NCBI GenBank assembly: GCA_965226925.1
Contig: CBDDEN010000011.1
Span: 806,001 to 870,000, forward strand
Source: CBDDCX01 sp965226925
Lineage (GTDB): Bacteria > Gemmatimonadota > Gemmatimonadetes > Longimicrobiales > Gaopeijiaceae
Length of the DNA stretch: 64,000 nucleotides
Reading direction: 5' to 3'
Part shown: piece by piece, positions 50,959 through 59,943 of the stretch
Position numbering within the stretch: position 1 is the first letter of the stretch
Layout of the letters: each line of letters starts with the position of its first letter
Position numbers and translations under genes: made by a program
Notes under the pieces: model-generated
Databases searched by the model: none
The model's input: the letters and a program-made list of their open reading frames with translations, nothing else
Told to the model about the DNA's origin: nothing

Positions 50959-53312
50959 TTGAAGCTCACCACGGTAACTCCGGCCCCGCCCTCCGTGCGC
51001 CCGCCAATGCGGAACGCCGAGACTCTGCCGTCGTCTTCCAGGATCTGCGTCACACGGGAACGGACCGCTCCCGTACCCTTGCCGTGGATGATCCTGAGCT
51101 CGGGCAGATCGTTCAGAATCGCCTCGTCCATGGCCTGGAAGAGCTCTCGCTCGACTTCGTCCACCCGCCGCCCTCGGAGGTCGACCGCCGTACGCACCGG
51201 CCCCTCGGGAGCCCTCCACGACACCGACGCCGACCTCGCTGCGCTCGCTCCGGTCCCACCCTCGAGGGGCTCGAGATCGGACAGGGGCACCTTCATCCGG
51301 ATGCCGGCGGCGTCGATCACGGCCCGGTCGTCGCGAACCTCCACGACCACGCCCTTGGGACCCCCGTCCATCACACGCACGCGGTCTCCCGCAGCCAGTG
51401 CGAGGGCTTGCCCCGGGTGCCGCTTTCCGGGGCGCAGTTCCTTCTGGCGCCGCGCGGCCTGCTCCACCTTGTTGCGGGCCTTGCGTGCCACCTCCTGGAG
51501 GTCTTCGGCCGTCTTGGCCTCCTTCACCTCGCGGATGGCGTCCTCCACCTCGCTCCGGGCTTCCATGAGCAGCTGCCGTGCCTCGTCCCGGGCCTTCCGC
51601 TCCGCCTCTCGCTCCGCGCTACGAAGGTCGGACTCCCTGAGTTCCAGTTCGGCTCGGAGCCGCATGACCACACCCCGCTCGTGCTCGAGAGAATCGACGA
51701 GCTCCCTGGCCTCCTTGTCCTTCCGTTCGAGACGCTCCAACAGGTCCTCGATGGAAGACTCGCCCCCGGACATATAGTCGTCGGCCCGATCTAGAAGGTC
51801 GGCGGGGAGACCCAACCGGCGCGCGATGGCAAGCCCGTAGCTGCGACCCGGCCGGCCCTTCACCAACTCGTACGTGGGCTCCATGCGATCGGGGTCGAAC
51901 TGAAGCGACGCGTTCACGATCCCGCTCCCCTCGGTGTCGAGTCGCTTGAGGGCGCCCAGATGCGAGGTGACGATGGCGATGGCACCACACTGCACCAGGT
52001 GCTCCAGAAGCGCCATCGAAAGGGCGGCTCCTTCGGTCGGGTCCGTTCCCGTGCCCATCTCGTCCAGCAGGACCAGCGACCCGCTGTCGGCCTGCTCCAC
52101 GACCTCTCGCCAGTTCGCGAGGTGGGCCGAGAACGTCGACAAGCTCTCCGCGATGGACTGCTCGTCGCCGATGTCGGCGAAGAAGGACCGGAAGACGGGC
52201 AGACGAGTGCCCTCGTCGACGGGCGGAATCACACCGCTCTGTGCCAGCGCCGCGATGAGGCCCACCGATTTGAGAAAGACACTCTTGCCGCCCGTGTTGG
52301 GCCCTGAGACCACCAGCACGTGCTCTCCGGGATCGAGCGTGAGGTCGAACGGCACGACGTCTCCCTCCGAGCCCGAAAGGAGTAGTGGATGTCTCCCTCG
52401 CACCACCGCTGCTCCCTGGCCGTCGTCGACGAAGGCGGGTGGCACCGCCCCCCAGTCTCGGGCGGCTCGAGCCCGCGCGTACAGTGAGTCGAATTCGACC
52501 AACGCGTCGAGGCTACCCAACAGAGCGTCGCGGCTCGGACGCAGGAGCTTGGTGATCTCCGTGAGAACCCGATGGACTTCTCGGACCTCCTCCCGCTCGA
52601 GGGCCCGCAACTCGTTCGTGAGCGCCAGAGCCACGGGCGGCTCCACGAACAGCGTGGCGCCCGTGTGGGACTCATCGTGAATGATACCGCCGACTTCTTT
52701 CTTGCCCTCGCGGCGAACGGGGACCACGTACCGGCCCTCGCGAACCCCAACGGACGCGTCGGGGACCGTGTACCGCTCGGGAAGATCACGCACGAAGGCC
52801 TCCAGCTTGCGCACGATCTTGGAGTGTGCGCTTCGGAGCCGGCCGCGGATTCGCTTCAGGTCCGGGCTCGCCGTGTCCAAGACCTCGCCGGTGTCGTCGA
52901 CCGACTTGTCGACGCGAGCGACCGTCTGCGGGTCTCGATGAAGACGGTCTCCCAGGATGCCGAGCTCCGGAAAGTCCTCGCGCCGGGCCGCAAGCGTCAG
53001 GGCCAGCTCACCGGACGAGGCGAGCAGGACTCCGACCCGATGCAGCTCCAAGGCCTCGAGCACGGATCCCTCGACCCCAAGGCGAGAAAGCGCCTCGGCA
53101 CAGTCGGGAATGGTCGGCGGAGCCCAAGGGGACAGGGACTCGACGAAGGCCCCGGTGTCGGCTATGCGCCCGAGTTCGCGCTCCAACCAGACGCGATCCG
53201 TGCTCGGCCGTAGTGAGAGAACGGCACCTCTCCCGGCCTCGGACGTGGCGTACCCGGCGACGAGCTGCAAGGCCCGAGGAAAATCCAGAACGGAGAGTGC
53301 ATGGTCGCTCAT
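50955..53312 (-). CDS. mutS2: Endonuclease MutS2
   Basis: 785 aa. N-terminal DNA-binding helices, then the ABC ATPase: Walker A VVSGPNTGGKSVFLKSVGL, LPVFRSFFADIGDEQSIAES, LSTFSAHLANW, LVLLDEMGTGTDPTEGAALS and IVTSHLGALKRLD. A coiled coil (LERKDKEARELVDSLEHERG) follows. The C-terminal Smr nuclease domain has VDLRGRRVDEVERELFQAMD and LRIIHGKGTGAVRSRV. MutS2 acts on recombination intermediates and stalled ribosomes in other bacteria. The start at 53312 (MSDHALSVLDFPRALQL) fits family length. Confidence 0.95.
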   Translation of the reverse strand: MSDHALSVLDFPRALQLVAGYATSEAGRGAVLSLRPSTDRVWLERELGRIADTGAFVESLSPWAPPTIPDCAEALSRLGVEGSVLEALELHRVGVLLASSGELALTLAARREDFPELGILGDRLHRDPQTVARVDKSVDDTGEVLDTASPDLKRIRGRLRSAHSKIVRKLEAFVRDLPERYTVPDASVGVREGRYVVPVRREGKKEVGGIIHDESHTGATLFVEPPVALALTNELRALEREEVREVHRVLTEITKLLRPSRDALLGSLDALVEFDSLYARARAARDWGAVPPAFVDDGQGAAVVRGRHPLLLSGSEGDVVPFDLTLDPGEHVLVVSGPNTGGKSVFLKSVGLIAALAQSGVIPPVDEGTRLPVFRSFFADIGDEQSIAESLSTFSAHLANWREVVEQADSGSLVLLDEMGTGTDPTEGAALSMALLEHLVQCGAIAIVTSHLGALKRLDTEGSGIVNASLQFDPDRMEPTYELVKGRPGRSYGLAIARRLGLPADLLDRADDYMSGGESSIEDLLERLERKDKEARELVDSLEHERGVVMRLRAELELRESDLRSAEREAERKARDEARQLLMEARSEVEDAIREVKEAKTAEDLQEVARKARNKVEQAARRQKELRPGKRHPGQALALAAGDRVRVMDGGPKGVVVEVRDDRAVIDAAGIRMKVPLSDLEPLEGGTGASAARSASVSWRAPEGPVRTAVDLRGRRVDEVERELFQAMDEAILNDLPELRIIHGKGTGAVRSRVTQILEDDGRVSAFRIGGRTEGGAGVTVVSFK

Positions 53313-53358
53313 CCGGCCAACCCTCGAGCGGTCGGCCCCCGAGGGAGCGGCCCGCCTT

Positions 53359-53796
53359 TCACCCCAGCTCCTCCCGAACGATGCGGTTGGCTTCCTTGCC
53401 GTCGAACCGTCCTCGGATCTGAGGCATGACCTGCCCCATGAGAGCCCCCAACTGGTCGACCCCTCCGGCAATGGCGCTCTGTACGATCGCCCGCACCTCG
53501 GCCTCCGTCAGCTGCGGAGGTAGGTAGGCCCGGAGGATCTGGGCCTCCGCATCTTCCTTGTCCGCCAACTCGGGACGCCCCCCCGCCCTCATCTGCTCGG
53601 AAGCGTCACACCGCTGCTTGATCGCCCGCACCACTACCGCCTCGACGCCGGAATCGTCCAACTCGCCCCGGACTTCGATTTCGCGGTTCTTGACCTCCGA
53701 CAGGAGAGTCGTGATCAGCACCGTTCGCCGCCGATCGCGAGCCTTTCGGGCTTCGATCAGGTCACTCTGGATCCGTTTCATGAGGTCGGTCGACAT
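53359..53796 (-). CDS. yqeY: GatB/YqeY domain protein
   Basis: 145 aa helical protein homologous to the tRNA-binding tail of GatB. Motifs are MKRIQSDLIEARKARDRRRT, LLSEVKNREIEVRGELDDSG, and the C-terminal ALMGQVMPQIRGRFDGKEAN. Stand-alone YqeY proteins are suspected to assist tRNA-dependent amidation; function is not established. It lies 46 bp upstream of mutS2. The ATG at 53796 is preferred over one 36 nt upstream by homology of the first residues. Confidence 0.9.
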   Translation of the reverse strand: MSTDLMKRIQSDLIEARKARDRRRTVLITTLLSEVKNREIEVRGELDDSGVEAVVVRAIKQRCDASEQMRAGGRPELADKEDAEAQILRAYLPPQLTEAEVRAIVQSAIAGGVDQLGALMGQVMPQIRGRFDGKEANRIVREELG

Positions 53797-53939
53797 GAGG
53801 CTGAAGCTACCCGAAGCCCCTGGGGGGGTCAACGCGACGCTCCTCCCTGAAATCCGTGTCCCGTCTAGCTATTCAACTGGCCGACAATAAGTCCTATTCC
53901 TGTCTTGTCGACCCTACTCAACGTCCCACTGGAGGGCCC

Positions 53940-54344
53940 ATGAAAACGATGTCGGAGCACGTCCAGGAGATCCTCTGGCGCTCTCCCTCGCCGGCCCTTC
54001 CGCTGGCGAGCCTGGTCGCGGCCCTGGAACGGGAGACCGTCATGACGACCGGCGGCCCCGAGCGTGTACTCAGCGAACTCAGGAGCCGCCCCGAGCTGTT
54101 TCGAGTGCTGGATCCGCGGGTGGGACCCTGGTACGTACGACGTTCGTCCAACGACGTGGCCCGATCATGGACCCCCGACCTCTGGGTCCTCGGCCTGAGC
54201 CCTCGGCAGCGACCCTGTTCCCCGGTCCGAGCTCGACTGTCCGAGACGCTGCGTTCTTTGGGGCGTCGGGTGGATCAGGGCTCGGCGATGGCCACGGCCA
54301 GATGGTTACTGCTCATGGAGCGGCAGTCGACCGTACGGGTGTGA
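53940..54344 (+). CDS. Small hypothetical protein with winged-helix-like N-terminus
   Basis: 134 aa, unrecognised. The start is the ATG with GGAGG 4 nt upstream. Residues 4-70 (SEHVQEILWRSPSPALPLAS ... RSRPELFRVLDPRVGPWYVR) resemble a short HARE/winged-helix fold. The rest is Arg-rich with a Trp-containing middle (SWTPDLWVLGLSP) and ends ARWLLLMERQSTVRV. It is a plus-strand gene facing prmA, and their 3' ends overlap by 32 bp. It could be a DNA-binding protein; confidence in its being a gene is moderate. Confidence 0.6.
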   Translation: MKTMSEHVQEILWRSPSPALPLASLVAALERETVMTTGGPERVLSELRSRPELFRVLDPRVGPWYVRRSSNDVARSWTPDLWVLGLSPRQRPCSPVRARLSETLRSLGRRVDQGSAMATARWLLLMERQSTVRV

Positions 54345-55233
54345 ACCATCCGGTTCTCCACTCACCGTCGCTGTCCACCGCCTCGAGCGAGAAGCCCGCG
54401 TCCGCAGCGGCACCGACCATCGACGACCACTCCTCAACCAGGAGGCCGCTCAGGATCATCCACCCGTCCGACTCGAGGGCATCGGCGAAGCTGGAGAGCA
54501 GGGGAACGAGCACGCTTGTCTGGATATTGGCCAAGATCCCGTCGAAGGGCCCCTTCGCGACGACCCACTCGGGATCCACGGCCTCGGTCTCGACCACCAC
54601 GCGGTCCTCCACCGCATTCTCCACGATGTTGTCCCGTGCTGCTTCGGTGGCGTAAGGATCCAGGTCCACCGCAAGCACACGCGCCGCGCCCAGTCGGGCC
54701 GCCGCGATGGCCAGAATGGCCGAACCACATCCGGCGTCCAGAAGGACGTCTCCGGGCGTAATCGCTCGGTCCAGTAGCCGTAGCGCGCCCCGCGTGGTCC
54801 CGTGCTCGGCGGTGCCGAACGCCATCCCGGGGTCGATGATCACCACCACGCAGTCCCCACCGGCGATCTCGTCGGCCTCAGCCCGGCACCAACTCGGCGA
54901 AACGACTAGCCGATCAGTGAGCTTGCGGGGCCCGAGACCCTGTTTCCAAGTCGACGCCCAGTCCTCATGGGCCTGCCAACCCCAACCGAGCTTCAAGTCG
55001 TCGAGGCCCGAAGTCCGCTCGAGAGTCGTCCGCACGGAGAGGAGGAACTCGTCCGGGTGCTCCGGCGGCGGAAGATGGGTGATCAGTGCGCCATCCCTTT
55101 CCTCCACGGCCCGTGCGCCCAGCGCCAGCAGGGGTTCGACCAGGACATCGGAGGCGTAGGGAGAGCGGGACCTGACGGACAGGACGAACCAACGCTTGGG
55201 AACGGAGCCGGAGGGGCCCCCCGCGTCGCTCAT
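54313..55233 (-). CDS. prmA: Ribosomal protein L11 methyltransferase
   Basis: 306 aa SAM-dependent enzyme methylating L11. Substrate-binding N-terminal domain with EDWASTWKQGLGPRKLTDRL, then IIDPGMAFGTAEHGTTRGAL (PrmA signature), the SAM motif VLLDAGCGSAILAIAAARLG, AVDLDPYATEAARDNIVENA, and the catalytic DGILANIQTSVLVPLLSSFA. The ATG overlaps the dnaJ stop (ATGA). dnaJ-prmA linkage is common. Confidence 0.93.
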   Translation of the reverse strand: MSDAGGPSGSVPKRWFVLSVRSRSPYASDVLVEPLLALGARAVEERDGALITHLPPPEHPDEFLLSVRTTLERTSGLDDLKLGWGWQAHEDWASTWKQGLGPRKLTDRLVVSPSWCRAEADEIAGGDCVVVIIDPGMAFGTAEHGTTRGALRLLDRAITPGDVLLDAGCGSAILAIAAARLGAARVLAVDLDPYATEAARDNIVENAVEDRVVVETEAVDPEWVVAKGPFDGILANIQTSVLVPLLSSFADALESDGWMILSGLLVEEWSSMVGAAADAGFSLEAVDSDGEWRTGWFTPVRSTAAP

Positions 55234-56393
55234 GCCTGACTGAACGCCTCCTTCACTCGCGACCACAGACTCCTTCGCGACTCACCCTCGATATGCTCGG
55301 GGGCGGCATCCTCGACGTCTCGGAGCGCCTGGAGCACCTCTTCCTGCTCGACCGAAAGACGATCCGGTGTCCACACCACGATCCGAACGAGCTGGTCCCC
55401 ATTGGCCCGGCCGTTGAGCTCGGGAAGTCCGCGTCCGCGAAGCCGAAGTACCTCGCCGCTCTGGATGCCGGGTGGAATTGTGAGCCGCACGGTGCCGTCG
55501 ACGGTGGGAACCTCTATCTCGGTCCCGAGGGCCGCCTGAGAAAACGTGACGGGCAACTCGTACCGCAGGTGGGGGCCGTCCCTCACGAACCGGGTGTCGT
55601 CGGCGACATCGAGGAGGACGATGATGTCACCGGCGGGGCCGCTCCGGGGCCCCTGGTTGCCTTCGCCTCTCAGGGTCAGGAAGTTCTCGGACGTCACCCC
55701 GGGTGGGATCTCCACGTCGATCTCACGATGCGTACGGGTCCGGCCATCCCCCTTGCACTTGGCGCAGGGGTGTTCGATGACACGACCCTCTCCGCCGCAC
55801 GTGCCGCACGGCGCCACGCGCACGAACTGGCCGAACACGGAGCGCTGAACGTGCCGTTGCTCACCCGAACCGCCGCACGTCGCGCAAACCACCGGTCCCG
55901 ACCCGCCAGCCGCTCCACTTCCTTCGCAGTCGTCGCAGGGACCCAACACGGCGACGCGGAGCGTCTTGGTGACGCCGGTGGAGACCTCGAGCAACGTCAA
56001 CGGGACCTTGACCTTGATGGACTGTCCCTTCCGATGCGCTCCTGAAGAACCCCTCTGACGCCCTCCGAAGAGATCCTCCAACCCTCCGAAACCACCAAAA
56101 TCCCGCATGAAGATCTCGACCGCGTCGGTGAAGTCGAAGCCAGCGAAGCCCGCCGAGCCGCCGGCGCCCCGCTTCAGGCCCTGCTCCCCGTATCGGTCGT
56201 AGATCGAGCGCTTCTCCGAGTCGCGTAAGACCTCGTACGCCTCGGTGGCCTCCTTGAAGCGCTCCTGGCTCTCCTCGTCTCCGCCCTGGTTCCGATCGGG
56301 GTGGTATTTCAGCGCGAGTTTCCGGTACCCCTTCTTGATGTCCTCCGCGTTGGCATCACGCGGGATTCCAAGCAGTCGGTAGTAGTCGGCCAT
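55230..56393 (-). CDS. dnaJ: Chaperone DnaJ
   Basis: 387 aa type I J protein. J domain with ALKYHPDRNQGG (HPD), Gly/Phe-rich segment (GSAGFAGFDF ... FGGFGGLEDLFGG), four zinc-binding repeats (CDDCEGSG, CATCGGSG, CGTCGGEG, CAKCKGDG), and the C-terminal client-binding domains. It delivers substrates to DnaK. Its ATG overlaps the hrcA stop by one base (TGATG). dnaK and grpE are not in this operon. Confidence 0.96.
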   Translation of the reverse strand: MADYYRLLGIPRDANAEDIKKGYRKLALKYHPDRNQGGDEESQERFKEATEAYEVLRDSEKRSIYDRYGEQGLKRGAGGSAGFAGFDFTDAVEIFMRDFGGFGGLEDLFGGRQRGSSGAHRKGQSIKVKVPLTLLEVSTGVTKTLRVAVLGPCDDCEGSGAAGGSGPVVCATCGGSGEQRHVQRSVFGQFVRVAPCGTCGGEGRVIEHPCAKCKGDGRTRTHREIDVEIPPGVTSENFLTLRGEGNQGPRSGPAGDIIVLLDVADDTRFVRDGPHLRYELPVTFSQAALGTEIEVPTVDGTVRLTIPPGIQSGEVLRLRGRGLPELNGRANGDQLVRIVVWTPDRLSVEQEEVLQALRDVEDAAPEHIEGESRRSLWSRVKEAFSQA

Positions 56394-57466
56394 CAGTCGC
56401 CGAGGACGCTGTTGACCAGCGTCGATGTGTAGTCGACGATGGCCATGACCTTCTCGTACGGCATGCGCGTCGGTCCGATGACCCCGATAACGCCCTTCAG
56501 TCCGCCGACTCGGTATTCGGCCGTCACGAGCGTGAAGTCGGAGAGGGCCTCGGCTGCATTTTCGCCGCCGATGGTGATTTGCAGCCCGCCCTTGTGCTCG
56601 CGGCTTCCCAGAACCTGCGCCAGCAGGTCCCGCTGCTCCGTGAGCTCGATGAGCCCCTTGAGTCTTTCACCGCTCGTGAATTCCGGTTGAGCCGCCAGTA
56701 CGCTGGTTTGCCCGAGATGCACCGCTCCCGTCTGTGCCGGCGACCACTCGAACAGCTCGGAGCTCGACTGCATGAAGATGTTCAGGAGCTCGCCCGTTTC
56801 GGACCGTTCGTCGGGTGACGAGTCCCTCAACCTCTCGGGCAGCGTCTCCCGGATCTCCCTCAGCGTCAGGCCACTGAGCCTCTCGTTCAGGACTTGCGTC
56901 ACGTTTGACAGTACATCGGGCTGGACCTCGCCAGGCAGGTCGACGTAGACGGTCCGCACGAGTCCACTGCGGATAGTCATGACCATGAGGATCTTCGCAC
57001 TCGACACCTGAATGAGCTCGAGGTGTTCGAGGGCGGCGTCCGCCAGGTTGGGTGCGACCGCCACACCCAACTCCTGTGACAGGAGGCTCAGGGCCCGAAT
57101 CGACCGCTGTACCAACCGCTCGACGGCCGACGAACCGGACGACTCGATCTCATTGACCAGGTGCTCCCGCTCGGCATCCGTGAGCTCGGCCGGCCGCACG
57201 ATGCGATCAACGTAGAAGCGGTAGGCGTGATCGGTGGGAATGCGCCCGGCCGACGTGTGCGGGTGGAAGAGGTAGCCCTTCGTCTCGAGGTCGCTCATCG
57301 TGTTGCGGACCGTCGCCGGCGACACACCGAGCTCGAACCTCTTTGCCACCGTGCGGCTCCCCGCCGGCTCCGCGAAGTCCACATACGTGCGGACCACGGC
57401 CTCGAGCACCTGTCGCTCGCGGTCGGAAAGCTCCTGCCCCACGGGGTTCGTTCTCTGGAGGGTCAT
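56393..57466 (-). CDS. hrcA: Heat-inducible transcription repressor HrcA
   Basis: 357 aa repressor of chaperone operons. The winged-helix N-terminus (ELSDRERQVLEAVVRTYVDF, RTVAKRFELGVSPATVRNTM, SDLETKGYLFHPHTSAGRIP, TDHAYRFYVD) is diagnostic. The C-terminal domain includes LTLREIRETLPERL and GVIGVIGPTRMPYEKVMAIV with VDYTSTLV. The 60-bp gap upstream shows no CIRCE element (TTAGCACTC-N9-GAGTGCTAA), so this copy may not be autoregulated. Confidence 0.95.
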   Translation of the reverse strand: MTLQRTNPVGQELSDRERQVLEAVVRTYVDFAEPAGSRTVAKRFELGVSPATVRNTMSDLETKGYLFHPHTSAGRIPTDHAYRFYVDRIVRPAELTDAEREHLVNEIESSGSSAVERLVQRSIRALSLLSQELGVAVAPNLADAALEHLELIQVSSAKILMVMTIRSGLVRTVYVDLPGEVQPDVLSNVTQVLNERLSGLTLREIRETLPERLRDSSPDERSETGELLNIFMQSSSELFEWSPAQTGAVHLGQTSVLAAQPEFTSGERLKGLIELTEQRDLLAQVLGSREHKGGLQITIGGENAAEALSDFTLVTAEYRVGGLKGVIGVIGPTRMPYEKVMAIVDYTSTLVNSVLGD

Positions 57467-57526
57467 CTATACCCAAGTCCTCGAGACTCGTAACATCGCG
57501 TTAGAAGATCGAAGTCCGTTCCCGAC

Positions 57527-58723
57527 CTAGTCAACGGCGGACACGTCACGGTCGAGCTCGACCGTAAGCCGATCCATGATCAACCACCCGGCCGGCGTGA
57601 GGCGAACGGCCCCTCGATCCTCGACCGCGAGACCTCCGTCGATCCAACGATGGACCCGCTGGCGAGCAGGATCGGGGAGTGCCGCGGTCGCGAGACCCCG
57701 GCGCGTGCGGAGGCCCACCCAAATGCGCTCTAGCCGGACTCTGTCGGCATCGAGCTCCTCTTCGTCGGCGACCGGCGGAGTGTCGCCCCCCGCACGCACC
57801 CGGTAGGCGTCCCAGTCCCTCAGGTTCCACCGACGTACCGGATGACGGTAGCTGTGCGCCCCATTCCCGAGGCCCAGATAGGGCTCTCCCGACCAGTACA
57901 CCATGTTGTGGCGTGACGCCCGCCCCGGCCGCGCGAAGTTCGAGACCTCGTACGCCTCGTACCCGGCCGATGTGAGACGGTGGACCGCCAAGAGGTACTC
58001 CGATTCGTACCGTTCCTCGGAGGCGACGGCCTCGCGGCCCTCGGCGACGGAGCGCGCCAGAGGGGTCCCTGACTCGACACTCAGCCCGTACAGGCTCACA
58101 TGGTCTGCGTCTAGCGCCAGCACTCGTTCGAGATCCTGATCCAGATCACGCCCGAGGTGTTCGGGAAGCCCGAAGATCAGGTCCACGCTGACGTCGTCGA
58201 ATCCGGCGGCGCGGGCGGTGCGGACCGCCGCTCCCGCAACGGCGGCACCGTGGAGACGCCCCATCCAACGCAGCGAGTCCTCGTGGAAGCTCTGGACACC
58301 CAGGCTCAGACGGTTCACACCGGCCCGCCTCCAGCCGTCGGCCACGTCTTTCGTGAAGCTCTCAGGGTTCGCTTCACTCGTCCACTCCACGTCACGGGAT
58401 TCCAGCCGGCTCGTACCCACCAACCGCCGAAGCCCGTCCATCGCGGTCGGGCCCAGAAGCGATGGCGTCCCGCCGCCCACGTAGAGGGTGTCCAGCGTCG
58501 CGTCGAGCACGAAGCTGCCCTCCTCTTCCAGGGAGCGAAGCTCACTCCCGATCGCTTCGAGCCACTCCCTCGGGTCGTCCGGGGTCGCCACCTTGACGGC
58601 GAAGTCACAATAGAAGCAACGGCGTGAACAAAAGGGCGCGTGCACATACAGCGAGCGGATCAGGCCGGCAGCGGATACCGGCTGGTCGAGTCGGACCGGG
58701 CGGAGCGCTTCGGCGGCGGTCAC
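57527..58723 (-). CDS. hemW: Radical SAM HemW-type protein (coproporphyrinogen III oxidase-like)
   Basis: 398 aa. [4Fe-4S]/SAM site SLYVHAPFCSRRCFYCDFAV (CxxxCxxC), TLYVGGGTPSLLGPTAMDGL, SEANPESFTK, RLSLGVQSFHEDSLRWMGRL, SVDLIFGLPEHL, DHVSLYGLSVESGTPLARSV and YLGLGNGAHSYR (HemW-type GxGAHS). HemW proteins bind and transfer haem; few make coproporphyrinogen oxidase. The start is the GTG directly after the dprA stop. Confidence 0.9.
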   Translation of the reverse strand: MTAAEALRPVRLDQPVSAAGLIRSLYVHAPFCSRRCFYCDFAVKVATPDDPREWLEAIGSELRSLEEEGSFVLDATLDTLYVGGGTPSLLGPTAMDGLRRLVGTSRLESRDVEWTSEANPESFTKDVADGWRRAGVNRLSLGVQSFHEDSLRWMGRLHGAAVAGAAVRTARAAGFDDVSVDLIFGLPEHLGRDLDQDLERVLALDADHVSLYGLSVESGTPLARSVAEGREAVASEERYESEYLLAVHRLTSAGYEAYEVSNFARPGRASRHNMVYWSGEPYLGLGNGAHSYRHPVRRWNLRDWDAYRVRAGGDTPPVADEEELDADRVRLERIWVGLRTRRGLATAALPDPARQRVHRWIDGGLAVEDRGAVRLTPAGWLIMDRLTVELDRDVSAVD

Positions 58724-59923
58724 TCAGGATGCCTTGCGGAAGCGCATGCCGGCCTCCTGTGCGACCCACCCCGCTACCTCGAACTCGGTGAGCACAGCCA
58801 GCAGGCGGCCCGGATCGAGCCGGGTGAGGTGGGCCAGATCCTCGATCCTCACGGGCCGGTCGCCCAGCGCTCCCCACACCTGGCGCGCGACCGGGCTCAA
58901 CCGCCCCTGCGCTTCCGCGCGGTCGCCCGCCGAGGGTGGGCCCGCCGACCCGGGGACTGCGTTCGGGGCGGCGGCGGGTGGGGCGTCGGAGCCCCCGGCC
59001 CCGCCGTAAGCACTCAGGCCGGGAAGCTCGAGCTCACGCACGAAGTCGTGTACGGAGGACACGAGATAGGCACCTTGCTGTAGCAGGGCGTTGCACCCGC
59101 GACTCTGCGGGGAATCCACCGGTCCAGGCACCGCGTACACGTCGCGACCCAGGTCCAAGGCGTGTTCGACGGTGATGAACGCACCGCTCCGTTCGCCAGC
59201 CTCCACCACCACTACGGCGCCGCCGAGCGCCGCGAGGATGCGATTCCTCCGCGGGAAGTGATGAGCTTGAGCGGGCTCTCCGGGAAGGAACTCGGACACC
59301 AGAAGCCCCTCTCGGGAGATCCTCTGACCCAGCGCGCGGTGCGAGGATGGCTGAATCAGATCGACCCCGGAACCGAGGACGGCGATCGTATCTCCCCCCG
59401 ACTCCAGGGCACCCCTGTGGGCGGCTCCGTCGATCCCGAGCGCCAGCCCGCTCACGACCACCACGCCTCGCACCGAGAGTTCGGCGGCCAGGGTCTCGGC
59501 GACCCTGCGGCCATACGGAGTAGAGCGGCGTGAGCCCACCACCGTCACCGAGGACTTGAGCAGCAGCGCGGGATCGCCACGGCAGAAGAGGAGTGCCGGA
59601 GGATCGGCGAGTTGGCGAAGCCGTGCCGGATAACCCGGATCACGCCAGGTCAGCACGTCGATGTCCGATCGGGCACACCGGGCCAGGGCACCCCGAAGCC
59701 GATCGTCGAGCTGGGGAGCCCCGAGGTCGGCGGCGGCCGAGCGAGCCCCCACGGCGCGCAGCTGGGCGGCGGGTGCCTCCAGCGCGGCGACCCCGGAACC
59801 GAACCGCTCCAGAATCCGCCATAGAGTTCGGGTTCCGACCCCTGGCAGGCATTGGAGTCGCATCAACGCCTCGACCTCACGCGCGCGCTCCGGAGACCAG
59901 TCCTTCGAGGTACCGTCCTCCAT
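58724..59923 (-). CDS. dprA: DNA-processing protein DprA
   Basis: 399 aa; loads RecA onto incoming single-stranded DNA in natural transformation. SAM-like N-terminal region (LMRLQCLPGVGTRTLWRILE), Rossmann fold with SSVTVVGSRRSTPYGRRVAE, VVVSGLALGIDGAAHRGALE, TIAVLGSGVDLIQPSSHRAL, FLPGEPAQAHHFPRRNRILA and VVVEAGERSGAFITVEHALD with YAVPGPVDSPQSRGCNALLQ. The C-terminal winged helix (GRLSPVARQVWGALGDRPVR) is present after a Pro/Ala/Gly-rich linker. The start at 59923 (MEDGTSKDW) lies 20 bp after obgE. Confidence 0.94.
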   Translation of the reverse strand: MEDGTSKDWSPERAREVEALMRLQCLPGVGTRTLWRILERFGSGVAALEAPAAQLRAVGARSAAADLGAPQLDDRLRGALARCARSDIDVLTWRDPGYPARLRQLADPPALLFCRGDPALLLKSSVTVVGSRRSTPYGRRVAETLAAELSVRGVVVVSGLALGIDGAAHRGALESGGDTIAVLGSGVDLIQPSSHRALGQRISREGLLVSEFLPGEPAQAHHFPRRNRILAALGGAVVVVEAGERSGAFITVEHALDLGRDVYAVPGPVDSPQSRGCNALLQQGAYLVSSVHDFVRELELPGLSAYGGAGGSDAPPAAAPNAVPGSAGPPSAGDRAEAQGRLSPVARQVWGALGDRPVRIEDLAHLTRLDPGRLLAVLTEFEVAGWVAQEAGMRFRKAS

Positions 59924-59943
59924 CGATCCGCCGGACCCAGACC

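Noticed and set aside
57467..57530. CIRCE operator before hrcA
   Set aside because: No TTAGCACTC/GAGTGCTAA pair or close variant is present; the nearby CTAACGC...GAGT is too weak.
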